In this document: one piece after another, positions 11,051-22,261 of the stretch
Numbering within the stretch: position 1 is the first letter of the stretch
How the letters are laid out: every line of letters starts with the position of its first letter
Origin: Armigeres subalbatus
Taxonomy: Eukaryota > Arthropoda > Insecta > Diptera > Culicidae
Direction of reading: 5' to 3'
Assembly (NCBI RefSeq): GCF_024139115.2
Contig: NC_085139.1
Coordinates: 249,111,236-249,175,235, forward strand
Length of the DNA stretch: 64,000 nt
The notes under the pieces: model-generated
What the model saw: the letters and a program-made list of their open reading frames with translations, nothing else
Databases searched by the model: none
What the model was told of the DNA's origin: nothing
Position numbers and translations under genes: made by a program

Positions 11051-12232
11051 ATGTGGATCGGATTGTGAAAAGTGATAATCGAGAAGTGAGAAATGAGAAG
11101 TGAAAAGTTAAAAGTGAGATGTGAGAAATGAAGAGTAAGAAATGTGAAGTAAGAAGTGAGAAGTTAGTAATGGGAAGTGAGAAATAAGTGAAAAATTTGA
11201 AGTGCGAAGTGAAAAGCAATAAGTAAAAAATGACAAGTAAGAAGTGCAAAGTTAGAAGTTAAGAGTTAAAAAGTGATAAAAGAGTAATGAAAGGTCAGAA
11301 GTGAGATATAAGAAATTATAAGTGAGAAGTGAGAAGTGTAAAGAGAAAAATTAGAAGTGAGAAATAAATAGAGAGTGGTGAGAAATTCGAAGTGTGAAGT
11401 TCGATGTAAGAAGTGAGAAGTGCGAAGTGAGAAGAAAGTATTGGGAAATGAGAAGAGAGAAATTAGAAGCGAGAAATTCGAAGTGAGAAGTAGCAGTGAG
11501 TAGTGAAAAGTTAGAAGTTAGAAGTGAAAAGCAGTAAGTTTTATTTTCTTCTTAATTAAAGAGGTTTTCAGTCCTTGGCTGGTTCACATCTGGAGCAAAA
11601 GTGATGAGTGAGAAATAATAAGTCAGAAGTGAAATATAAGAAGTTATAAGTGAGAAATGCGAAGTAAGAAATGAGAAGTGAGTAGTGGGAAGTAAGGAAA
11701 GAGAAGTGAGAAGTAAGATGTTAAAAATTCGAAGTGCGAAGTTAAGAGTGAGAAATGAAAAGTGAAAAGTTAGAAGTGGAAAGTCAGAAGTGAGAAGTGA
11801 ATAATGAAAAATGAGTAAAGAGAAATAAATAGAGAAAAGTGAGAAGTGAGAAATTCAAAGTGTGAAGTGAAAAGTGAGAGATGAGATGCGAGAATTGAGA
11901 AGTGAAAAATGAAAAGTGCGTAGAAATAAGTGAGCAGTGAGTAGTGGGAAGTGAGAAATTAAAGGTGAGAAGTGAAAAGCTAATAGTGATGAGTGAGAAA
12001 TGAGAAGTAAGAAGTAAGTTATAAGAAGTGAGAAAAGAGAAGAGAATAGTGAAAAATTAGAAGTGGGAAGTGAGTTGTGCGAAGTGAGAAATGAATAGTG
12101 AGCAGTGAAAAGTGTGGATTGAAAAGAGAGTAGTGGGAAGAGGGAGGTGAGAAGCGAGATGTGCTAAGAGAGAAGTAAGCAGTAAGTAGTTAGAAGTGAG
12201 GAATGAGGAGTAAGAAGCGAGATGGGCTGAGA
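11051..12232. repeat. AGAAGTGAG-type purine minisatellite
   Basis: Degenerate units of about 7-9 bases (AGAAGTGAGAAATGAGAAG theme) with strong purine strand bias. It is interrupted at 11538-11600 by a short retroposed element and terminated at 12233 by the end of a hAT element. Minus-strand frames rich in Leu/Phe/Ser/Thr are repeat by-products. Confidence 0.85.
11538..11600 (-). mobile_element. Short retroposed element, 'gatgagccagcc' family, copy 2
   Basis: On the minus strand this reads AACCAGCCAAGGACTGAAAA and then CCTCTTTAATTAAG followed by an A-rich tail, matching copies 1 and 3. It interrupts the AGAAGTGAG array. The tail on the low-coordinate side fits minus-strand insertion. Confidence 0.55.
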
Positions 12233-13285
12233 CAGCGGTTCTCAACCTTTTTCTTGAGAGATACCCCTTCAAACTTTTGCATTAATAATGGTACCCCTCT
12301 CGAAAGTAGGCTACCAATCCTCTTGAAAGAATAATTCCGAGGCCTTTGAAGGGAAGTTCCTTTCAGCTTTTGAATCCCTTTAAAGTAGGGTTCCTCGCCT
12401 CTTGATTAAAGGCTTTTGAACTTCTTGTAGATAGGCACCCAAGCCTCTTGAAGACGGGTTTTGAATCACTTAAAAGGAGGCTTGCTTTGCATCTTAAAAT
12501 GACGCTTCTGAGCCTCTTAATAGTATGCTTCCAAGCCTCTTGAAAGAAGAATTCCGAGCCTCTTGAAAGGATCTTGAAAGGAGGCTTACGAGCTTATTGA
12601 AAGGAGGCAACCTAACCACTTGAAAGGAGGTTTCCAAACCTTTTGAAAAGAGGATTCCGTGCATCTCGCAAAGAAGCTTCCGAGCCTATCGAAAATAGGC
12701 TTCCGAGCCTCTTGAAAGGAGGCATCTGAGCCTCTGGGAAGGAGGCTTCTGAGCCTCTTGAAAGGAGGCTGCCGAGCCTCTTGAACGGAGGCTTCCGAGC
12801 CTTTTGAAAGGAAGCTTCCGAGCCTCTTGAAAGGAGGCTTCCGAGCCTCTTGAAAGGATCTTGAAAGAAAGCTTTTGAGCCTCTAAAAAAGGATGCTTTT
12901 GAGCCTCCAAAAAAGAAGTCTTTTGAGCTTCTTGAAAGAAGGCTTCCGAGCCTTCTTGAAAGGATCTTGACAGGAGGCTTCCGAACCTTTTAAAAAGAGG
13001 CTTCCGAGCCTCTCGCCAAGAGGCTTCTGAGCATCTCGAAAAGTGGTTTTTGAGCCTCTTGGAAAAAGGTTTCAGAACCCTCTTGAAAGGAGGCATCTGA
13101 GCATCTTGGAAAGCGCCTTCTGAGCCTTTTGAAAGGAGGCTTCTGAGCCTCTTGAAAGGATGCTTCTGAGCCTCTTGAAAGAAGCCTTCTGAGCCTTTTG
13201 AGCTTCTAGAAAAGAAGTCTTTTGTGCTTCTTGAAAGGAGGCTTCCGAGCCTCTTAGAAAGTTCTCGCTGTTCACTATTCACTTC
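12233..13285 (-). mobile_element. One-ended hAT copy carrying 23-bp minisatellite
   Basis: It starts with the hAT-type terminus CAGCGGTTCTCAACC at 12233. The following text (CCCTTCAAACTTTT) matches the right end of the intact element at 37044-40720, read on the minus strand, so this copy is inverted. The interior from about 12440 to 13265 is the same 23-base minisatellite (AGCCTC...GAGGCT dyad) in opposite orientation and more diverged. The second terminus is missing near 13285. A 201-residue minus-strand frame here is a repeat artefact. Confidence 0.75.
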
Positions 13286-13344
13286 GAACATTTAATTTTC
13301 CACTTCACTTAATAAGGAAACAAATTTTAACTACTCGGCCTTTA

Positions 13345-13613
13345 AACTACGCGCGGTTTCAAAGCAAGACCATGCTGAGGGTGGCAGGGTTCGATTTCCG
13401 GTGCAAGTCTAGGCAATTTTCGGATTGGAAGTTGTCTCGACTTCCCTGGGCATAAAAGTATCATCGTGTTTAGCCTTATGATATACGAATACAAAAATGG
13501 TAAACTTGGCTTAGAAACATCGCAGTTAATAACTGCGGAAGTGCTTAATGAACACTAAGCTGCGAGTCCCAGTGTGGGGATGTAATGCCAATAAGAAGAA
13601 GAAGAAGAAGAAG
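13345..13613 (+). mobile_element. Feilai-like SINE, plus strand
   Basis: A degraded tRNA-like head (GGGTTCGATTTCCGG B box near 13388), the conserved body ending 'gcgagtcccagtgtggggatgtaatgcc', and a (GAA)n tail at 13593-13613. The 5' end is eroded: the A box region is altered to 'cctttaaactacgcgcgg'. It sits between the hAT remnant and another TTGGATTT block. Confidence 0.8.
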
Positions 13614-14398
13614 AATTCACTGTAGATTAGATTTGCATTAGGATTAAGATTGGATTTGGATTGGATTGGATTTGAACTGGAAATAAATTCAGACCGTATT
13701 TCGACTGGATTGGGATAGGAACTGGAAATGGATTTAATATGGATATAGATTTTATTTGGATTCGGATTTAATTGGACTTGGAATTGAATTGAATTTAGAT
13801 TAGATTCGGATTGGATTTGAACTGGATTTGAATTAAATTCGATTGGATATGGTTTTGAATTTGGAATCAATTTGGATTAAATTTGAATTTGGATTGGATT
13901 TTATTTGAATTAGGATTAAATTTGGATTGGAATTAGATTGGTTTTGAAGTGCATTTAGATAAGGTTTGAATTTTGAATTGATTTTTTTTGGGTCGGACTG
14001 TAAATGGATTGGATTTGAGTTAGATTGGAATTGGATAGATTTGGATTAGATTTGAATTGATTTTGATACGATTTGAATTAAATATAGATTGGATTTTAAT
14101 TGTATTCGATTTGTATTGGATTTGGAATGGATCTGAATTGGCTTTGGATTGGTTTTCGTTTGGATTGGATTTGGATTGCATATGCAATGGATTTGGATGG
14201 GATTGTATTGAATATTGATTATATTTGGAAAGAATTCATTAAATTTTGTTTGGATATTCAAGTTATATTTGGTTGGGATTAGGATGCAAATTAAATTCGA
14301 TTTAGATTGAAATAGAATAGTTTGTGGATTATATTCTTGATTTGATTCGAAGTAGGATTGGATTTGGTTGGAATGATGATGGGATATGGATTGGATTG
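13614..14398. repeat. TTGGATTT minisatellite, last block
   Basis: Degenerate TTGGATTT units, ending at a tiny poly(A) insertion at 14410. Confidence 0.85.
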
Positions 14399-14409
14399 AC
14401 ATTTGATTT

Positions 14410-14464
14410 TATAGAGGTGAGCCAGCCTAGGGCTTAAACCTTTTCAAATAAAGACAAAAAAAAA
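14410..14464 (+). mobile_element. Tiny retroposed element with poly(A) and 11-bp TSD, copy 3
   Basis: Only 55 bases: GAGGTGAGCCAGCCTAGGGC, an AATAAA motif, then an A run. It is flanked by the perfect direct repeat ACATTTGATTT at 14399-14409 and 14465-14475. This is a severely 5'-truncated retroposition of the family also seen at 1617 and 11538. Confidence 0.75.
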
Positions 14465-14490
14465 ACATTTGATTTGGGCTGAAGTTTGAA

Positions 14491-14620
14491 AGCACGCATC
14501 ACGAGTAGAAGAATGGATGGTATGGTTGATGAGCTCGGCACGATTCAGGGGCCTTTTATGGGTACGGAAATATTATTCTAGCTGGATAAGATACTTTAGT
14601 GGTTCAGCGAATATTTCGCC
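14491..14620 (+). repeat. Direct repeat, left copy
   Basis: About 130 bases starting AGCACGCATCACGAGTAGAA and ending GGTTCAGCGAATATTTCGCC. It recurs at 15699-15836 with substitutions and small indels. The repeats bracket a 1.1-kb GC-richer island. They look like a local duplication rather than a transposon end. Confidence 0.75.
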
Positions 14621-15698
14621 CTTAGCTTGAGCTTAATGAACCGATCAGAGCACATCAGGTGACCCCTCTACCGATTTTCCTGAGCACACCAGTGGCCCGG
14701 ACACAGGAAGGCAATAGGAAAGCAACAAAAACTCGAGTGTGGAGAAAATCGCAATATTGATTTTAATCATCTCTAGCTGCTTCCTGGTCGCTTGGGCGGA
14801 AACATTTGCCATTTGCGAAAAGCAGAGAAATTTGTGCGGGCTGTTCCTACCCCAGTGCAGTGAACCAATTTAGTGAACCGAAAATTGAGTTTTCCACCGG
14901 TTCGGAAAACTTCGGTTGATACATTTTCAAAGAAACCAATAAATCCAATCAAAATGTTACACATAACGGAACGATGCGTGCCTTCGGGACTACGCCAAAC
15001 AATGGAAGCCGAATAAGTCAAACCATAGGAAAACGGATTCCAACCATCTGCCCTGACACTACTTGCCTCATTTTCTGCGACCAGTAAATCCCTTCGAAAA
15101 AGTTCACCTAACAAATCCGACGGCACCGGCGGACAAAGAAACTGACAGATCTAATTCTCACAACGCACTACACACATTTGCACTGCACAAACACACACCG
15201 CACCGACATGACTGTTGTTCATTCTCGCCGCCCGAAATCGAATCAGAAAGTTGTTGTCGTCGTCGTCGGTGGCGGCGGTGGAGGCGACATCGTCCTGCCT
15301 TGGTACCTAGTCATCAGTCAGTACCGCAAAGGAGCAGGTCGGTCGACACCGGCACGATGGCATTACCGTTTTGAGGTCAACCGGTGCAGCCAGTAGGAGC
15401 AGCCATCAACCGTCACTGATGCCGGGGGAAGGAACCAACGCGGCACGGCACGCGATGATAAAGGATGCAAACGCACATACATTGGGTGACGGGACGGAGG
15501 CCACGCGCTGCTGGCTGAGAAGAGCAACCAGCGCGCGCGAGAGCATCGGCAGCAAATGAGAAGGATCCACGACCACGATGTGTGGACTCGCGGCGGCAGC
15601 AGCGGATGGGCGTACGGCGAACGCATGAATGGAACAGCTCGTTGGAGCTCCAGGAAGCACCCAACTCGAACGGACAAGTACGTGCGTGCGTGCGTGCG
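14621..15698. other. GC-richer low-copy island between direct repeats
   Basis: Contains CA-rich, (GTC)n and (GGC)n-rich stretches near 15180-15290 and a (GTGC)n run near 15680. Overlapping reading frames on both strands (60-117 codons) have compositions set by these simple runs. No domain is recognised. A host exon or promoter is possible but unproven. Confidence 0.4.
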
Positions 15699-15836
15699 AG
15701 CACGCACCACGAATAGAAGATAGGAAAATGGAGAGGGGTTGTGGTTGTTGAGTTAGGAAAGAATCTGGGGCCTTTTTTGGATATGGGAAAATTATTCTAG
15801 CTGGATCAAGTGCTAGTGGTTCAGCGAATATTTCGC
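15699..15836 (+). repeat. Direct repeat, right copy
   Basis: Diverged copy of 14491-14620, sharing for example ATTATTCTAGCTGGAT and TGGTTCAGCGAATATTTCGC. It ends immediately before the 22-bp satellite begins. Confidence 0.75.
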
Positions 15837-15849
15837 ATCAGGCTCACTT

Positions 15850-18800
15850 CAGTTTGAACTTTGGGATTCTTCTGAATTAGTTTTGTAAATATTTCGAATT
15901 CCTTTGGGAATTCTTCCGAATTCCTTTGGGAATTCTTCCGAATTCCTTTGGGAATTCTTCCGAATTCCTTTGGGAATTCTTCCGAATTCCTTTGGGATTT
16001 CTTCCGAATTCCTTTGGGAATTCTTCCGAATTCCTTTGGGAATTCTTCCGAATTCCTTTGGGAATTCTTCCGAATTCCTTTGGGAATTCTTCCGAATTCC
16101 TTTGGGAATTCTTCCGAATTCCTTTGGGAATTCTTCCGAATTCCTTTGGGAATTCTTCCAAATCCTTTGGGAATTCTTCCGAATTCCTTTGGGAATTCTT
16201 CCGAATTCCTTTGGGAATTCTTCCGAATTCCTTTGGGAATTCTTCCGAATTCCTTTGGGAATTCTTCTGAATTCCTTTGGGAATTCTTCTGAATTCCTTT
16301 GGGAATTCTTCTGAATTCCTTTGGGAATTCTTCCGAATTCCTTTGGGAATTCTTCCGAATTCCTTTGGGAATTCTTCCGAATTCCTTTGGGAATTCTTCC
16401 GAATTCCTTTGGGAATTCTTCCGAATTCCTTTGGGAATTCTTCCGAATTCCTTTGGGAATTCTTCCGACTTTCTTTGGGAATTCTTCCGACTTTCTTTGG
16501 GAATTCTTCCGACTTCCTTTGGGAATTCTTCCGAATTCCTTTGGGAATTCTTCCGAATTCCTTTGGGAATTCTTCCGAATTCCTTTGGGAATTCTTTCGA
16601 ATTTCTTTTGGAATTCTTTCGATTTTTTTTGGGAATTCTTCCGTTCCTTTGGGAATTCTTTCCGATTCCTTTGGGAATTCTTCCGACTTCCTTTGGGAAT
16701 TCTTCCGAATTCCTTTGGGAATTTTTCCGAATTCTTTTGGGAATTTTTCCGAATTCTTTTGGGAATTCTTCCAAATTCCTTTAGGAATTCTTTCGAATTC
16801 CTTTGGGAATTCTTTCGAATTCCTTTGAGAATTCGTCCGAATTCCTTTGGGAATTCTTCCGAATTCCTTTGGGAATTCTTCCGAATTCCTTTGGGAATCT
16901 TTCCGAATTCCTTTAGGAATTCTTCCGAATTGCTTCGGGAATTCTTCCGAATTCCTTTGGGAATTCTTCCGAATTCCTTTGAGAATTCTTCCGAATTTCT
17001 TTGGGAATTCTTCCGAATTGCTTTGGGAATTCTTTCGAATTCCTTTGGGAATTCTTCCGAATTCCTTTGGAATTCTTCCGATTTCTTTTGGGAATTCTTC
17101 CGAATTCTTTTGGGAGTTCTTCCGAATTCCTTTGGGAATTCTTCCGAATTCCTTTGGGAATTCTTCCGAATTCCTTTGGGAATTCTTCCGAATTCCTTTG
17201 GGAATTCTTCCGAATTCCTTTGGGAATTCTTCCGAATTCCTTTGGGAATTCTTCCGAATTCCTTTGGGAATTCTTCCGAATTCCTTTGGGAATTCTTCCG
17301 AATTCACTTGGGAATTCTTCCGAATTCCTTTGGGAATTCTTCCGAATTCCTTTGGGAATTCTTCCGAATTCCTTTGGGAATTCTTCCGAATTCCTTTGGG
17401 AATTCTTCCGAATTCCTTTGGGAATTCTTCCGAATTCCTTTGGGAATTCTTCCGAATTCCTTTGGGAATTCTTCCGAATTCCTTTGGGAATTCTTCCGAA
17501 TTCCTTTGGGAATTCTTCCGAATTCCTTTGGGAATTCTTCCGAATTCCTTTGGGAATTCTTCCGAATTCCTTTGGGAATTCTTCCGAATTCCTTTGGGAA
17601 TTCTTCCAAATCTCTTTGGGAATTCTTCCGAATTCCTTTGGGAATTCTTCCGAATTCCTTTGGGAATTCTTCCGAATTCCTTTGGGAATTCTTCCGAATT
17701 CCTTTGGGAATTCTTCCGAATTCCTTTGGGAATTCTTCCGAATTCCTTTGGGAATTCTTCCGAATTCCTTTGGGAATTCTTCCGAATTCCTTTGGGAATT
17801 CTTCCGAATTCCTTTGGGAATTCTTCCGAATTCCTTTGGGAATTCTTCCGAATTCCTTTGGGAATTCTTCCGAATTCCTTTGGGAATTCTTCCGAATTCC
17901 TTTGGGAATTCTTCCGAATTCCTTTGGGAATTCTTCCGAATTCCTTTGGGAATTCTTCCGAATTCCTTTGGGAATTCTTCCGAATTCCTTTGGGAATTCT
18001 TCCGAATTCCTTTGGGAATTCTTCCGAATTCCTTTGGGAATTCTTCCAAATCTCTTTGGGAATTCTTCCGAATTCCTTTGGGAATTCTTCCGAATTCCTT
18101 TGGGAATTCTTCCGAATTCCTTTGGGAATTCTTCCGAATTCCTTTGGGAATTCTTCCGAATTCCTTTGGGAATTCTTCCGAATTCCTTTGGGAATTCTTC
18201 CGAATTCCTTTGGGAATTCTTCCGAATTCCTTTGGGAATTCTTCCGAATTCCTTTGGGAATTCTTCCGAATTCCTTTGGGAATTCTTCCGAATTCCTTTG
18301 CTCTTTTGAATTCCTTTGGGAATTCTTCCGAATTCCTTTGGGAATTCTTCCGAATTCCTTTGGGAATTCTTCCGAATTCCTTTGGGAATTCTTCCGAATT
18401 CCTTTGGGAATTCTTCCGAATTCCTTTGGGAATTCTTCCGAATTCCTTTGGGAATTCTTCCGAATTCCTTTGGGAATTCTTCCGAATTCCTTTGGGAATT
18501 CTTCCGAATTCCTTTGGGAATTCTTCCGAATTCCTTTGGGAATTCTTCCGAATTTCTTTGGGAATTCTTCCGAATTCCTTTGGGAATTCTTCCGAATTCC
18601 TTTGGGAATTCTTCCGAATTCCTTTGGGAATTCTTCCGAATTCCTTTGGGAATTCTTCCGAATTCCTTTGGGAATACTTCCGAATTCCTTCGGGAACTCT
18701 TCCGCATTCCTTTGAGAATTCTTCCGAATTCCTTTTGGAATTCTTCCGTATTCCTTTTGGAATTCTTTCGAATTCCTTTTGGAGCTCTGCCGAATTCCAT
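15850..18800. repeat. 22-bp satellite with GGAATTCTTCCGAATTCC dyad, about 3 kb
   Basis: Roughly 134 tandem units of 22 bases. Each contains the interrupted palindrome GGAATTCTTCCGAATTCC followed by a T-rich/GGG spacer, and so two EcoRI sites. Central units (about 17110-18660) are nearly identical while both edges (15850-15890, 16590-17110, 18670-18800) are degenerate, the pattern expected from unequal exchange. The unit has no stop codon in any of six frames and 22 is not a multiple of 3, so very long open frames (up to 996 codons, minus strand 15877-18867) arise automatically. I regard none as a gene. Confidence 0.97.
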
Positions 18801-20340
18801 TCGATGTTCTTTTTATTTTGGATGTCTTATGAATCATTGTAAAGCCGATCATTACTCTGCTAGTCAAAAAATTTCCGTATCTATGCTTTTATGCTATGTT
18901 TCAAACCATCAATTGCAACACTAATAGGTTCCGTAATTTTTATAGTGCCATAAAGTATTCTCCAAAACGTAAGGCTTTTTTGTTTTCTTCTATCAGAAAC
19001 TCATCCATCTCTCTAAATCGCGCACTCAACACGAGAAGCCAAAACCATCACAAAATTCGAACGAAACCCACTTTGTCGCCCGTGTTGCTACGGAGGCCGT
19101 CCTCTTCCTTTCCGTTCCGGAAGTGACACGTAAGCCACCGCGCCACACCTCAAGGGACGGAAGAAATCTAGGAAGGAAGCACACGGTCACGGGGTGGCAG
19201 ATTCCGACCGCCGCCGCGCCGGTCGTGTCGTTGTCGTGAGCACGTTATCAGAGTTTCCAATGGTTCTGAGAGTGACAGAGAGCCACCAAAGCTGAACTCG
19301 TAGAACTCGTTTGGGTGTTCGGAAGCTCGGAGCGTGGATGGGGCCAAGCACGTGGTTCCGTTCGTTAACTCGTAGTGCCGAAGAACAACGAGAATCCTGT
19401 TTTGGCTCGTGACAGTACGTTTCTAATGTACGTTGACATGTATTCTGAATGCGACATTATCAGTTTTGTGATCAGCATATCCTAAAATTAATCGTAGGTT
19501 TTGTAATGGATTCAGGAACATTCTTAAAGCCAGAAGTATTTGCCCAACTGGGACAACGTGGTACGGAATGGAGACAGTCGAAAAACTCACAGACGACGAG
19601 ACTTCTCATTGATCCTGCGCTGTTGTTGTCCTCTTTATCGCCGTCATCGTCGTAAGGACTTGATAAATAGACTCTAGACGCGACGACAACGACGATGGCT
19701 GGGGGTAGCAACGGCGGATCCAATTTTCAAGTGCATCGGCATTTTTCTTCATCCCTAAAGGGATGAATCTCGAGCAGCAGACGACTACATGTGGCACGAG
19801 AAGAGCAAAAGTCAGTCTCTCACTTTGTGAGAAGCTTCAAATCGGATAACATTGTGGGCAAGTGGCAGTGTTGCCTGTTTTTGGGCTGAACGCAGCCACC
19901 GTTCGGAAAATAAGGCATTTCAGTTTATTGGCAACCGCAATTTCGGGTACTTTCTCCGTTGCCGATATTGTTCAGTGTGGAAAGTGGCGGATAGGCACTG
20001 GTTGCATCATGCTGCGAGCCGTGAGTGCGATGCCTTCTGAGTAGGTGACATACATGGAATAGATGCACGCGAGAGCAAGAGAGGAAGTGAATGTTTGTGA
20101 AAGCGAACTCCCCTGTACGAGGAAGAAGGGTCGATTGTTGAGAGTAAATAAATGGGATTTTCTTTTTTGGTCCTTCATAGATACGGCACTGGCAGCAGAC
20201 AAGACGAACCGAGGGCTGGGAAAAAGCGGAAGCTCGAACAAGTGACGCGGCGGGAGGGAAGAGGGGACGTGAATTCCAGTGCACGCATATCAACTGGGTG
20301 GCTCCGGAAAATCGATACAGCAGTTGGTTCGGGGTGTTGA
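18801..20340. other. Low-copy island, no gene recognised
   Basis: Mixed-composition sequence with GC-richer parts (19060-19350) and GAC/GTC runs near 19640-19700. Several overlapping frames under 125 codons occur on both strands without recognisable motifs. Nothing repetitive is seen. It may be flanking DNA of a host gene. Confidence 0.4.
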
Positions 20341-21182
20341 ATATTTTGACATAGTAATTCTATTTTTGGGGCGCAAAGTTTTGGGAACGGAAATGATGTA
20401 TCTTGGGATATCTATTATTTAGGTAATTATTTTGTTCGGGATTGTTATTTTTCCCAACTCCTGATGATAAATTCATAAGGAATCGAATGCAACAATTTCA
20501 ATACCAACAGCACATTACGCATTATTTATCTAATTTGAGCTGCTTGAATAGAAATAGACGCAATTTCTTGCCTGTGTTGGAAGCGACGCATAACAGTCGA
20601 TAAAAAATGGGTTAGGGGAAATTATAAAGGCGTAGAAAACTGCCCATCACTAGACATTAAGACGTAAATGGCGTACTGCGGTGACGTCGATTGTCCTTGA
20701 TACGAGAGAATAACTTAGCTAGAAGCGTTAGGCGATGATACGTCGGTCTTTAGGCAGATTTCGAACGAGGTTTGACTAATACGCAATACTTTGAATGATT
20801 TGGAATGCAGTCGGTTTGAAATAGATTCTACGAAGGCTATAACGATTTCGTTTCATAGTATGAATATTTTATTTATATCGTTATCCAGAATCAAATTTCG
20901 CTATACTTTATATGGGGTGCCACGAATCTCCTGTATTGGATGGCAAATGTGGATTAAAAAAGGGATGTTTTCCAGAAAAGAATCAACTAATGTTTTACTT
21001 TATTTTGAATGGTCCAATTTTTAAAAGTATCCTTTCTTATTTGAGGGGTTCGAACGCAAAGGGGTTTAAGTGACAAAAAGTTAATTTTGAGAATGAATGC
21101 AAAGAGATTATCAATATTTTTTCGCTTCATACAAATAGTACGAAACCCGAGCAGGAGCGACGATCTCGATAACAGAAATTGG
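20341..21182. other. AT-rich low-copy sequence
   Basis: No repeats, coding motifs or RNA structures that I can identify. Confidence 0.4.
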
Positions 21183-21420
21183 TATGAACTAGCATTGCAT
21201 AAGAGGTAAAATACCAAAAAATAATACCAAAAACTTATATGCAGAATACTTGAGGCATACCATGCTTAGGTATTTCAATACCAAACGAAAAATAATTGGT
21301 TATGCATTTGGTATTGAAATTCAATTTAATAACTGGGTTTGTTATGGCTTAAGTATTGTGCATATTAGTTTTTGGTATTATTCCTTTGGTATTTTACCTT
21401 TTATGCAATGCTAGTTCATA
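21183..21420. mobile_element. Fold-back MITE with about 50-bp inverted termini
   Basis: The left arm TATGAACTAGCATTGCATAA, continuing through GGTAAAATACC and AATAATACCAAAAAC, is mirrored at 21368-21420 by GTTTTTGGTATTATT...CTAGTTCATA. The 238-base element is non-coding. Similar phrases ('ataacaga..tggtat') just outside both ends may be an imperfect target duplication of about 15 bases. The superfamily is not determined. Confidence 0.8.
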
Positions 21421-21438
21421 ACAGAGTATGGTATCAAT

Positions 21439-21560
21439 TAGAGCTGAGCGCCGCCACCGCCACCATTTTTGACCGGCGCGCCGCTGTAATTTTTCTGACC
21501 GAGCCAACGGTGAAATAATTTGGTCTTGGGGGTTCATATCCCTCGATAAGTTAGAAGAAA
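21439..21560. mobile_element. Solo hAT-like end (relative of 5700-8743)
   Basis: TAGAGCTGAGCGCCGCC at 21439 and the following CCGGCGCGCCGCTG resemble the inverted right end of the 3.0-kb hAT-like element (TAGAGGTGTGCGC...GGCGCGCCGCCG). No partner end or 8-bp duplication was found, so it is a truncated copy. The sequence from 21560 to 21730 is AT-rich and unassigned. Confidence 0.5.
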
Positions 21561-21742
21561 AAATCCGTTCAAACCCTTATACGTTTGAAAAAACTGAAAC
21601 AACATGTACATCAAACCTCTTTTTACGTTATTGGGAGAAAGTAACACAAATAATGATGAGCAAAGAATTTTGGTTCATATTACATGATTTTCACTTAATG
21701 TATGGATCTTTGGAACCTTTTAAATGTGATACTACGTCCACT

Positions 21743-22060
21743 TGAGGGGCCCTCCTTAGCCTAGCGGTAAGACGCGCGGCTACAAAGCAAGACCATGCTG
21801 AGGGTGGCTGGGTTCGATTCCCGGTGCCGGTCTAGGCAATTTTCGGATTGGAAATTGTCTCGACTTCCTGGGCATAAAAGTATCATCGTGTTAGCCTCAT
21901 AATATAGGAATACAAAAATGGTAACTTGGCTTAGAAACCTTGCAGTTAATAACTGTGGAAGTGCTTAATGAACACTAAGCTGCGAGGCGGCAATGTCCCA
22001 GTGGGGGATGTAAGGCCAATGAAGAAGAAGAAGAAGAAGAAGAAGAAGAAGAAGAAGAAG
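21743..22060 (+). mobile_element. Feilai-like SINE, full length, 12-bp TSD
   Basis: The best preserved copy. A tRNA-like head from 21743 has an A-box region (TAGCCTAGCGGTAAGACGCG) and a B box (GGTTCGATTCCCGGT). The conserved body follows (CTTCC...GGCATAAAAGTATCATCG) and a long (GAA)n tail ends at 22060. The perfect repeat ACTACGTCCACT at 21731-21742 and 22061-22072 is its target duplication. The long uninterrupted triplet tail and intact pol III boxes suggest a young copy. Confidence 0.92.
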
Positions 22061-22072
22061 ACTACGTCCACT

Positions 22073-22260
22073 AATTGAAATTTTGTGGCGAATATGTTAT
22101 CGCCAAATGCTTCAGGTCTTTCAAGATTTCCTTGGAGTTTAGGCTTTAACACCTCCACGCGGAAAGTAAAATATTTTGGTCTTTTGGTATGGTAAATGCT
22201 GACCATATATTAATATTCCTAACGATTCATAATTCAAATTGGGCATATCTTCAACATATA
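22073..22260. other. Short AT-rich spacer
   Basis: AT-rich sequence between the SINE and the LINE fragment. Nothing recognised. Confidence 0.4.
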
Positions 22261-22261
22261 T

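Noticed and set aside
14773..15710. Overlapping 60-117-codon frames in the GC-richer island
   Set aside because: Mutually overlapping on both strands, composition set by GTC/GGC runs, no recognisable domain or clear start context.
15850..18800. CRISPR array
   Set aside because: The repeats are head-to-tail with no unique spacers, in a eukaryotic context. This is a satellite.
15850..18800. Heat-shock-factor or STAT binding arrays
   Set aside because: GAA/TTC words occur but their spacing does not fit nGAAnnTTCn or TTCnnnGAA consensus in the unit.
15877..18867. 996-codon minus-strand frame and several 500-660-codon plus-strand frames
   Set aside because: They are exact translations of the 22-bp satellite, which lacks stops in all six frames. 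There is no non-repeat protein domain and no promoter or splice evidence.
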